Source of the DNA: CAVVXN01 sp963772585
Lineage (GTDB): Bacteria > Planctomycetota > PLA2 > JAEUHO01
NCBI GenBank assembly: GCA_963772585.1
Contig: CAVYXV010000009.1
Location: forward strand, 186,001 to 250,000
Direction of reading: 5' to 3'
Length of the DNA stretch: 64,000 nucleotides
Shown piece by piece: positions 50,796 through 58,534 of this stretch; position 1 is the stretch's first letter, and each line of letters opens with the position of its first letter. The notes below the pieces were generated by a model. That model made no database searches and had not been told where the DNA came from. It worked only from the letters and a program-made list of their open reading frames with translations. A program made the translations under genes and the position numbers.

Positions 50796-51689
50796 TCGTC
50801 CGGCCCCCCTTCATCATCCCCACGACGGCCAGGATTGGCGGCAAGCCGTGGGTTCAGCGGCCGCTCGCTGCTTCCCGTAGGGTCGCCGACGACGAGCAAC
50901 GCCGGCATCGGGCGCGGGATGCGTACGACCGATTCGCCATGCGGGATCCCCCTCGCCGGCCGGATTCGCCACCTTGGAGCCCTCGCGGCCGCGGACACGA
51001 GGGCCGCGCGATTCGACGCCGGTTCGTGGGTACGGCAGCCTAGTGTGCCGTGCCGGACGTTCCTATCCATGAGGCCGTGCGGCACGCTGGCCTGGGGCGA
51101 TCGGCCCCCTTCGTCCTCCTTGCGCACGGTCGTACGCGGTGTCGTCCTCATGGGGCCTCCGCTCCCCATCCAGCGCGCCGATCGGAGGCGAACGCCGCCA
51201 AGGGACACCCTCGGGGGTCCCAACGGGTGTCTTCCTTTGCACACGAAGTTGCGACCCAGGACACCAGGTCGGCGGATCGAGGCGGCGACGCCGTCGGTCC
51301 CGCGACCCGCGCAGCCCTTGGCATGCATCGGCGGACGCCGAGGCGGTTTGCGGCAGCATCCTCCCCGCCGTGGCTTCCGCTCTCCGGCCTCCGGCGCGGA
51401 CTCCTCCTCTTCGATGGCGTGCACCCGCGCCCTCGAGGCCGCCGTGGTCCTCTGCCCCCCCGCGGCGCGGCGGTCCGGTGCGCCGTGGGCGCAGCGCCCG
51501 CGGGGAATGTGCTTCAGCGCCGGAGACCGCCCGGTATGATCCGCGCCCCTCACCGGGTCCGACGCCGGGCCGTCCGGGAGACGAGGAGCCGCGGGACGCT
51601 ATCCTGGGCGCTTCGCCCCTCCGGGAGACGCATTCGGCGCCGCCCGGTGGCGGCGCGGCCTGCCGGGCCGGTGCGGTCTCTGACAGCGT
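50796..51689. other. Gene-free spacer between tRNA-Thr and tRNA-Tyr
   Basis: Almost 900 bases with open frames on both strands but no start, codon pattern or protein motif that convinces me; the frames that look longest include reverse-read tRNA. The base composition is slightly less GC-rich and rich in CG-flanked hexamers. A weak TTCAGC-N16-TATGAT at 51513-51540 could be a promoter about 150 bases ahead of tRNA-Tyr. In E. coli the corresponding tRNAs are separated by only a few bases. Confidence 0.5.
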
Positions 51690-51774
51690 GGCGGGATACT
51701 CAAGCGGTCAACGAGGGCAGACTGTAAATCTGCTGGCTATGCCTTCGGTGGTTCGAATCCACCTCCCGCCACCA
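51690..51774 (+). tRNA. tRNA-Tyr (anticodon GTA)
   Basis: An 85-base tRNA with a long variable arm, as usual for bacterial tRNA-Tyr. Acceptor GGCGGGA/TCCCGCC, anticodon stem GCAGA/TCTGC around CTGTAAA with GTA, T-arm GGTGG/CCACC with TTCGAAT, discriminator A and encoded CCA (51772-51774). Confidence 0.97.
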
Positions 51775-51918
51775 CCTCTCCTCCCCCCGCGCCCCCCTCC
51801 TCGGGTGCCTCCTTCCCGCTGCGGCCTTCCCGGCGTTGCCGGCGCCGCGTTCTTGCTGGCGCCGTCCTGGCCCGCTCCCATCCCCGCCCCGGTCGCGTCC
51901 TCCGACCCCGCCCCGGGC

Positions 51919-51924
51919 TACCCT
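51919..51924 (+). promoter_or_regulatory. Putative -10 element TACCCT of the cyclase gene
   Basis: TACCCT ends 6 bases before the ATG at 51931, with TCGCGC between and no ribosome binding site. Confidence 0.4.
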
Positions 51925-51930
51925 TCGCGC

Positions 51931-53985
51931 ATGCCGTCGCGGGCCGAAACCATCCTCGGGGAAGCGGGCATCGAGCCCGCGGACGCGCGTCGGCTCGTAG
52001 CGGCGTCGTCCGACGCCGAGGCGTTCCTGCCGGGGGACGGGGAAGCCGCCGTGCTGCTCCGGGCCGCCTCGGCAGCGAGGGCCGAGCCCGAGCTTGGCGC
52101 CCGGGTCGAGGCGGCGCTGCTCGATGCCGTGGCGGCGCGGGGCGGCGAGCTCGGCGCGGTCGAGCGCGCGGTGTTCCGGCACCTGGGCCTGGAGCGCCAT
52201 CTGGGCCCGGGGGACGTCCCGGGGAACCGCCCTCGCCGGCTCCGGGCGCTCCTCACCTGTCTCGACGAGCTCGACGGTGCGGGGACCCGCGAGGCCGGGC
52301 GCTACCGCGGCCGCGTCCTCGACACGTTGGGGCGCTTCCTCCAGGGCGTCGGGCAGCTCGGCGACGCGCGGATCGCCTACGAGCGCGCGCTGGTGGCGAA
52401 GGAGGCGGCGGGGGACGACGCGGGCGTGGCCCTTACGCACGGGAGCCTCGGCCGGCTCTGCCTGGAGCTCGGCGCGTTCGCGGACGCGCGCCGCTACCTG
52501 GAGCGGGACCTCGCCTGGGTCGAGAGGAACGCGCCCGAGGCCACGCACGTGCGGCGGCAACTCGCGACGGAGATCGGGGTCTGTCAGATGGAGATGGGCG
52601 ACTTCGCCGCCGCGCGCGCCGCGCTCGGGGCATGCCTGGAGGAGGCGCGGGAGGCGGGCGCGGCGGTCGGCGCCGCGTTCGCCGCGGCCTGGCTCGGGCG
52701 CGTGCTCGTGCGCGCGGGCGACGCGGGGGCGGCGGCGGAGTTGGCGGACGAGGTGGTCGGCGCGGTGGCGGACGCGCCGCTCCGTGGCGTGCCCGAGCTC
52801 CGGGGGCTGGCGTTCTTCCTCGCGGCGGAGGTCCACGCGGCCCGGGACCGCATCGAGGACGCGCTCGCGGCGTTCGGGGAGGCGAAGCAGGCCTTCGACG
52901 AGGCACGGCGGGTCTCTCCCGTCGTCCGCGCGGAGCTGCTGCAGAGCGAGGCGGCGGTGCTGGAGCGCGCGGGGCGGGACCGGGATGCCATCCTCCGGCT
53001 GAAGGAGGCGCTCCGCCTGGTGGACGCGACGTCCGCCGAGGGCCTGCGCGAGCGGCTCGACGGACGGCTCCGCGAGCGGGACGAGAACGCGTGGTTGCTC
53101 CACGGGAGCGGACGCTTCCTCGGGCACGACCAGATCCGCTTCCTCCTCGACGAGGCGGGGCAGGGCGGGTTCCGCGGGCGGGACGAGTCGGTCTGCGTCC
53201 TGTTCTCCGACGTGCGCGACTTCACGTCGATCAGCGAGGGGCTGTCGCCGGACCGGCTCGTCGCGCTGCTCAATCGCTACCTCGCGAGCATGACGCGGTG
53301 CATCGAGCACTTCGGCGGCATGGTCGACAAGTTCATCGGCGACGCGATCATGGCGTTGTTCTCGTTGCCGTCGGTGCGCGAGGACGACGCCGACCGCGCG
53401 CTGGATGCCGCGTGGTACATGCAGGCGGAGCTGGACCGCTTGAACCGCGCGCTGGAAGCCGACCTGCCGCGGCTCCGCGCCGGCATCGGTCTGCACCACG
53501 GTCCCGTCGTCGCGGGCCTGATCGGTTCGCCGCAGAAGCGTTCCTACACGGTGATCGGCGACGCCGCGAACACCGCGTCCCGCCTGGAGGGGATGACGAA
53601 GCTCCTCGGCGCCCCCGTGCTCGCGACGGGCGCGCTCGTCCGGCGGCTCCGGGCGCCCGAGCGGTGGGTTCTCGTCCCCCTCGGGCGGTGGTCCCCGAAG
53701 GGTCGGGCCGCCGCGGTCGACGTCTTCCACCTCGCCGCCGAAGCGGACGGGAGCGCGGGGGCCCGCGCCCACGCCGAGCGGGCGGGGCGCTCCCAAGACG
53801 CCCTGGCGCTCTTCGCCTCGGGCGCGTTCGAGGCCGCAGCGGACGCCTTCGCGACGCTTCGGGCCGAGACGGGCGCCGAGACGGGCGCCCTGGGGTACGC
53901 TCGCCTCGGGCGGGAGGCCTCGCGACTCGCCCGGGACGGCGCCGGGGACCGCTGGGACGGAGCCGTTCCGCTCCGGGAGAAGTAG
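51931..53985 (+). CDS. TPR-containing class III adenylate cyclase
   Basis: A 684-residue cytosolic protein. Residues about 100-390 are tetratricopeptide-like helix pairs (G-D-A-R-I-A-Y-E-R-A-L, G-A-F-A-D-A-R-R-Y-L). The cyclase domain (about 420-600) has both metal aspartates, Asp427 in L-F-S-D-V-R-D-F-T-S and Asp471 in D-K-F-I-G-D-A-I-M-A, the base-selecting pair Lys467 and Thr540 (S-Y-T-V-I-G-D), and the transition-state residues Asn547 and Arg551 (A-A-N-T-A-S-R). Lys/Thr is the combination of bacterial class IIIb adenylate cyclases, so cAMP is predicted. A further 100 residues follow with another helical repeat. The next gene, 51 bases on, codes for a membrane HEPN-like protein. The TPR part probably receives the signal or binds a partner. 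Confidence 0.92.
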   Translation: MPSRAETILGEAGIEPADARRLVAASSDAEAFLPGDGEAAVLLRAASAARAEPELGARVEAALLDAVAARGGELGAVERAVFRHLGLERHLGPGDVPGNRPRRLRALLTCLDELDGAGTREAGRYRGRVLDTLGRFLQGVGQLGDARIAYERALVAKEAAGDDAGVALTHGSLGRLCLELGAFADARRYLERDLAWVERNAPEATHVRRQLATEIGVCQMEMGDFAAARAALGACLEEAREAGAAVGAAFAAAWLGRVLVRAGDAGAAAELADEVVGAVADAPLRGVPELRGLAFFLAAEVHAARDRIEDALAAFGEAKQAFDEARRVSPVVRAELLQSEAAVLERAGRDRDAILRLKEALRLVDATSAEGLRERLDGRLRERDENAWLLHGSGRFLGHDQIRFLLDEAGQGGFRGRDESVCVLFSDVRDFTSISEGLSPDRLVALLNRYLASMTRCIEHFGGMVDKFIGDAIMALFSLPSVREDDADRALDAAWYMQAELDRLNRALEADLPRLRAGIGLHHGPVVAGLIGSPQKRSYTVIGDAANTASRLEGMTKLLGAPVLATGALVRRLRAPERWVLVPLGRWSPKGRAAAVDVFHLAAEADGSAGARAHAERAGRSQDALALFASGAFEAAADAFATLRAETGAETGALGYARLGREASRLARDGAGDRWDGAVPLREK

Positions 53986-54036
53986 CCCGGGGAGGCGCCG
54001 GCTTCGAGAAGGCTGTCCGCGAACGGAGGAGGACCC

Positions 54037-56670
54037 ATGCTCCAGCCCGACACGATCGCCCCCCTCGTCACGGACGCCCTCGGCCGCGTCCTCGTCCGGC
54101 TGGGGGAGGACCCCGCGGCGCTCCCGCCCGACCTCGCCGAGCGGGTCCGGCGCTACGGTCGCGTCAAGGGAGAGCGCGGCCGGGCGGAGGTGGCCCGCGC
54201 GCTCGGTCTCCACGAGGCCGAGCTCGCGGCGTTCGACCCCGTGGTACGGGACGTCGAACGGACGTTCGCCCGGCGCGACGGCTCCGCCCCGGCCGACCGG
54301 AACGCGACGATCGCCGGCGTCCGCTTCCTCTCGTGGATGGAGACGCTGGGACAGCGCGTGCCGGCGTTGGCGCCGGGGAGCGATCTCGATGCCCTGGCGA
54401 GCGAGGATCTCGGGCGGAAGAAGGTCCGCGCGCTCGAGCTGATCGTCCGCAGCCTGATCACGGAGAGCTACGCCGACCAGGGGCGCCTGCTCGCGCGGTT
54501 GCGGCAGGCGCTGAGCGAGAAGGTCGTGGGGCGGTGGGAGGCGGCCGCCGATCCGGGCGACATCCTGAGCGGTTGCACGTTCAGCGAGCTCGCGAGCCTC
54601 TTCGTGGACAAGGAGGAGTTCGCCCGCTACGAGCGGCTCTACGAGGACACGCCGTTCCTCACGCTGCTCCGCGAGCGGCGACGGACCCTCCAGGCTTTCC
54701 TGGACGACGTACGGCGCGTGCGGAACCGGATCGCCCACAACAAGGCGATCACGCCCACGCAGCTCACGCTGCTCGACCTCTACTACGAGGAGATCGTCGC
54801 GCCCGTGCAGACCGCGCACGACGAAGGCCGGACGAGGGTGGACCCGAGCGCGTACCTGGAGATCGGCCGGGAGGAGCTGGACGGCTGGTTCGACCGGCTC
54901 CGCGAGGACGTGGTCGGCGTTCGGAGCGATCTGGCGGACCTTCGGGCCTCCCTGGAGGGGCGGCTCGACGAGGTCGCCGCGGCCACGGGGGAGATCCGTT
55001 CGCGGACGCGGGGGCTCGACCGCAAGGTGGTCGGCATCGCCGCCGGGGTCGCCGTCCTGCTCTTGATCGGCCTGTTCCTGGCGTTCCAGGGCCGCGGAAC
55101 CGGCGAGGACGCGACGGCGGCCCGGAAGGCGAGCGAGCGGACGGAGACGACCGTCGCCCGAACGGCCGACGACGCGCGGGCGGCGCGCGAGGCGGGCGAG
55201 GCGACGGCCCGGCGGACGGAGGCGATCGCCGCGGGCGTCGAGGAGACCGCGGCCTCGGCGCGGGACACGGCCGAGGCGGCGGCCGGCACGCAGGCGGCCG
55301 CCGAGGAAGCGGCCGCCCAGGCCGAGGACGCCGGGCGCGCCGCGAAGGAGGCCGGCGATCGGATCGAGGGCGCCGCCGGAGAGGTCTCGCGATCCGCCGA
55401 GGCGATGGCCCACGCCGCCGGGGACACGCAAAGGGCGGCGGGCGAGATGAAGGAGACCGGCGAACGCGTCGCCCAGACGTTGGAGGAACTCCGTGACGGG
55501 TTCGCGGCGCTCGTGAAGCAGGGCGGGATCATCCCCGATGCGACGCGACCGCAGGAGCTCTACCACAACGCCCGGATCCTGGAGCAGCGCGGCGACATCG
55601 GGCGCGCCATGCAGAGCTACCGGGCCTACTTCGCGTTCGGCGACCTGGACTTCGTGGATCCGCACCTGCGGTTCCTCGCGTTCCTGAAGCTCCAGAACGG
55701 CCTCGCCGGAGCCCGCGAGGTGTACTACGACCTGAAGAAGGACGCGGCGGCGCCCGTCTTCGCGTTCGCCTGGAACCTCTTGTTGGAAGGGGAGACGCGC
55801 GTGAAGGGTCTGGAGGCGTTCCTGGACGCGCACCCGGACTTCGCTCCCGCGTGGTACGCGCTCAGCCGGGACTTCTCCGTGGCGAGGCTCGGGACGCAGA
55901 CGTTGGAGGACAAGCGGCGGGAGAAGGATGCCTTGAAACGGTTCCTGGCGTTGCAGGACGAGGGATCGGCGCTGAAGTACTACCTCGACCAGGCCGTCGC
56001 CGTGGAGCAGGTCGAGGACGCCCGCGAACGCCTCGCCGCCGTGTCCGCGGTGCCGGAAGCGGTGCTGGAAAACCCCGTCTCCGCCAGCGGCATGCGGTCG
56101 AACGCCGGGTGGTCCGTGACGCTGTCGATCGCGGACACCGTGAAGGAGATCCTCTACCGGGTCGGCAGGGAGGGGGAGTTCCGGAGCACCGGGTTCCTGC
56201 CGGGCATCCGCACCCAGGCGGGCCTTCCCATGGCGAAGCCCTCCATCGAGCTGCCGCCCGACGCCGCGCGCGCGGTCATCCAGGTCAAGTACAAGGACCC
56301 GCGCGATCGGGAACACGGGCCGTACGAGGTCGTGTTCGACCCGGAGGTCATGCTGCTGGAGAGCACGAAGAGCGCGCTGGAGTTGACCCGGAACAGTTGG
56401 CTCTCCTTCCGGGACTACGACGGCAAGGTGCTGCTCTACTTCACGCCGCTCCTCTCGTACCGCTCGGCCCTCTCGGAGATCCGCTACGGCCTCGATACGG
56501 ACACGCCGGACAAGACGTTCGCCTTCTCGCCGGCCGATCCCCGGCAGCCGTACGCGGTGGATCCCGACGATCCCCTGTGGCTGACCGTGCCCGAGACCAC
56601 GCGCTACGCGGTCGTCCAACTCACCTACAAGGACGGAACCCGGTCGGAGGTGGTGACGATTCGGCGGTGA
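54037..56670 (+). CDS. Membrane protein with HEPN-like domain, coiled coil and helical repeats
   Basis: An 877-residue protein without a named full-length family. Residues about 130-270 form a helical domain that carries V-R-R-V-R-N-R-I-A-H-N-K, an R-x4-H motif (Arg229, His234), the signature of HEPN domains, many of which are RNases or dimerising regulators, here closest to the Swt1-like subgroup. A transmembrane helix lies at about 332-351 (G-I-A-A-G-V-A-V-L-L-L-I-G-L-F-L-A-F), then an Ala/Glu/Thr-rich coiled coil (about 360-480), TPR-like helices (about 500-650) and a C-terminal beta-rich part (V-Q-L-T-Y-K-D-G-T). Topology predicts HEPN inside and the rest outside. It follows the cyclase by 51 bases and is likely cotranscribed. 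Function is inferred only from motifs. Confidence 0.75.
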   Translation: MLQPDTIAPLVTDALGRVLVRLGEDPAALPPDLAERVRRYGRVKGERGRAEVARALGLHEAELAAFDPVVRDVERTFARRDGSAPADRNATIAGVRFLSWMETLGQRVPALAPGSDLDALASEDLGRKKVRALELIVRSLITESYADQGRLLARLRQALSEKVVGRWEAAADPGDILSGCTFSELASLFVDKEEFARYERLYEDTPFLTLLRERRRTLQAFLDDVRRVRNRIAHNKAITPTQLTLLDLYYEEIVAPVQTAHDEGRTRVDPSAYLEIGREELDGWFDRLREDVVGVRSDLADLRASLEGRLDEVAAATGEIRSRTRGLDRKVVGIAAGVAVLLLIGLFLAFQGRGTGEDATAARKASERTETTVARTADDARAAREAGEATARRTEAIAAGVEETAASARDTAEAAAGTQAAAEEAAAQAEDAGRAAKEAGDRIEGAAGEVSRSAEAMAHAAGDTQRAAGEMKETGERVAQTLEELRDGFAALVKQGGIIPDATRPQELYHNARILEQRGDIGRAMQSYRAYFAFGDLDFVDPHLRFLAFLKLQNGLAGAREVYYDLKKDAAAPVFAFAWNLLLEGETRVKGLEAFLDAHPDFAPAWYALSRDFSVARLGTQTLEDKRREKDALKRFLALQDEGSALKYYLDQAVAVEQVEDARERLAAVSAVPEAVLENPVSASGMRSNAGWSVTLSIADTVKEILYRVGREGEFRSTGFLPGIRTQAGLPMAKPSIELPPDAARAVIQVKYKDPRDREHGPYEVVFDPEVMLLESTKSALELTRNSWLSFRDYDGKVLLYFTPLLSYRSALSEIRYGLDTDTPDKTFAFSPADPRQPYAVDPDDPLWLTVPETTRYAVVQLTYKDGTRSEVVTIRR

Positions 56671-56893
56671 GAGGCGGCGGGAGGGCGGGGGAGGGGCCAT
56701 CGCCGCTGCGTGCCGCCGATCCCGGCGACGCGGCACCCGGCACGCCGCCGGGCCCGCGTCCGCTACCGCCCCGTAACGGGCGGGAAGCGGGGGTGGCGTG
56801 TGGGGCGCGGGGCGGCCTGCCGCGGCCCGTGGGCCGGGGCGGAGTCCGGGCACCACGCTTGCGAAGGGCTCTCTCACGTCCCGGAGACCGGCC

Positions 56894-57737
56894 ATGGAAC
56901 GCATATCCCGCCTCCTCGCGGGTGCCCGCGCTCCTCCTGCTCTTCGCCGCGCCCGCGCGGGCGAGCGGGATCGTGCTCGCGACCACGGCCACGGGCGGCG
57001 GCCCGATGGATTCGCGAGCGGCGATCGCCCTCCAGAGCCACCGGGTCCACGCGGTCGTGAACGGGCCGATCGCCGATGTGACCGTCGATCAGACGTTTCG
57101 CAACGAGACGGACCGGCGCCTCGAAGGGACCTATCTCTTCCCGCTTCCCGAAGGCGCAGCGGTGTCGAAGTTCGCCATGACGCTCGGCGGGCGCATGGTC
57201 GAGGGCGAGGTGATGGACGCCGTGCGGGCGCGCGAGATCTACGAGAGCGTCGTGCGGCGGCGGCGGGACCCCGGGCTGCTCGAGTACGTCGGACGTGGGC
57301 TGTTCCGCGCCCGGGTCTTTCCGATCGAGCCTCGGGGGCGGGTCGACATCCGGCTCTCGTTCCAGCAGGTGTTGCCGGACGACGCGGGCACGCTGGAGTT
57401 CCGCTACCCGCTGGCCACGGCGCGGATGCACGGGCAGCCGGTGGAAGAGACCGTGGTGACGGTGGACGTCGAGAGCGACGTTCCGATCCGCGCGGTCTAC
57501 AGCCCTTCGCACCCGGTGGCGTTGGTGCGGGAGGAGGCGGACGCGGACGGGACGAAGAAGCCGGTGCGGATCGCGTTCCTGTCGGACGACTGGCGGGCCC
57601 TGTCGCGGCGGGATCCGAAGGTCGCGCGGTTCCTCGCGCTGGGACCGCGGGTCGTCTTCCGCTGGGAGGGGAGGGTCTACGAGGTCGTGCCGCCGGAGCG
57701 GGCCGACGACGCGGGGGCGGACCGGGGCGGGAAGTGA
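56894..57737 (+). pseudogene. Secreted VIT-domain protein with probable one-base frameshift in the signal peptide
   Basis: The domain is clear: S-H-R-V-H-A-V-V-N-G-P-I-A-D-V-T-V-D-Q-T-F-R, L-E-G-T-Y-L-F-P-L-P-E-G-A-A-V, A-R-E-I-Y-E-S-V-V-R-R-R-R-D-P-G-L-L-E, typical of the VIT (vault inter-alpha-trypsin) domain. Reading back in this frame, the only start is GTG 56922, giving V-P-A-L-L-L-L-F-A-A-P-A-R-A without basic residues. An ATG at 56894 behind GGAG is in another frame; deleting one G of GGG at 56920-56922 joins it to give M-E-R-I-S-R-L-L-A-V-P-A-L-L-L-L-F-A-A, a perfect signal peptide (280 residues in all). The vWA domain that usually follows a VIT domain is absent. It could still be functional from the GTG. 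Confidence 0.75.
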
Positions 57738-57871
57738 CCGTCGGCGCGACGTCGGGGACGCGCGGCCCACGGCCAGCGATCCGCGGCCCGGCGGCCCGGC
57801 CGATCGCCCACCCTGTACGCCTCGCGCGCACGGGTGGTACCTTCTCGCGCCTTCGAACGGGAGGACGCCCC

Positions 57872-58426
57872 ATGCGCGAACGGTGGTTCCTGCTGATCGC
57901 GGCCCTCGCGCTCTTCGTCGGCTGCGGCGGAGGCGGCGGCGGCGGTCCGACCCAGCGTCCCCAGATCGGTCGGATCCTGCCCGACTTCGTGCTGCCGGAT
58001 GTCAATCCGAACTCCGCCACCGACGGCATGGACGTGTCGCCGTCCGACTTCCGCGGCACGATCAGCGTCTTCTATTTCGCGCACGCGACCTGAAGCTACT
58101 GCCGGGCCCAGTTCGGTGCCCTCGACCAGATGCAAGGCGAGCTCGCAACGATGAGCCTTCCGCTGGACGTCCACCTTCTGGGCGTGAACGGGATCGGCTA
58201 CGAGAGCGGCAATGCAGCCGCCGTCGCTGGCCGGACGATTCCGTGGCTGCAGGACGTGCCCTCCGAGGAGGCATGGCAGCTCTGGCAGGTCCAGTACCGC
58301 GACCTCTTCGTGCTCGACGAGGACGGCCGCGTGCTGTTCATCGAGAGCCTGAACGACCGGGACCTCACGTTGAGCTTCGACTACAACGAGCTGAAGACGC
58401 GGCTGGTGCAGAGCGCCGGCGGGTAG
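57872..58426 (+). CDS. Thioredoxin-like lipoprotein with predicted selenocysteine in a U-x-x-C site
   Basis: Starts at ATG 57872 behind GGGAGGA. Residues 1-18 are a lipoprotein signal (A-L-A-L-F-V-G-C-G), so the protein should be anchored outside the inner membrane. After D-F-R-G-T-I-S-V-F-Y-F-A-H-A-T comes TGA at 58091-58093, then S-Y-C-R-A-Q-F-G-A-L-D-Q-M-Q and a full thioredoxin-fold remainder (L-L-G-V-N-G-I-G-Y-E-S-G-N, I-P-W-L-Q-D-V-P, Y-R-D-L-F-V-L-D-E-D-G-R) to TAG 58426, all in one frame. Reading TGA as selenocysteine (residue 74) gives U-S-Y-C, matching the C-x-x-C of redoxins, and a 184-residue protein. A bacterial SECIS-like hairpin follows. Likely a thiol/selenol oxidoreductase. 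selA, selB and tRNA-Sec are not in the window. Confidence 0.8.
58091..58121 (+). promoter_or_regulatory. Predicted bacterial SECIS element
   Basis: Directly after the TGA, GGGC (58104-58107) pairs with GCCC (58118-58121), extended past a C/U mismatch by C58109-G58116, leaving the apical loop A-G-U-U-C-G. The loop guanine is 18 bases after the TGA, inside the spacing known for bacterial SECIS elements, and G-U in the loop fits the known consensus. Confidence 0.55.
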
Positions 58427-58518
58427 GCCTCTCCGGCTGCCGAGGGCGAAGCCGGGGTCGGCCTCATCCGTGCCATGCCCCGTATTTCAGGGATTTCAGG
58501 GCTGTCGGTGTCATTTCC

Positions 58519-58524
58519 TAGGGT
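58519..58524 (+). promoter_or_regulatory. Putative -10 element TAGGGT of the HNH gene
   Basis: TAGGGT ends 10 bases before the ATG at 58535 in a locally AT-richer stretch that also holds two copies of TTTCAGGG (58485-58500). No ribosome binding site is present. Confidence 0.35.
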
Positions 58525-58534
58525 GTTGTTCGTC

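Noticed and set aside
50732..51553. Minus-strand open frame ending in G-E-D-R-T-H-D-L-R-F-T-K-P-L-L-Y-R
   Set aside because: The ending is the well-known antisense translation of a tRNA (here tRNA-Thr at 50721), a recurrent annotation artefact.
51700..58059. A 2119-codon minus-strand open frame opposite the cyclase, HEPN and VIT genes
   Set aside because: It is a shadow created by high-GC codon bias; its end is antisense tRNA-Tyr (E-V-D-S-N-H-R-R), and the plus-strand genes have clear domains and ribosome binding sites.
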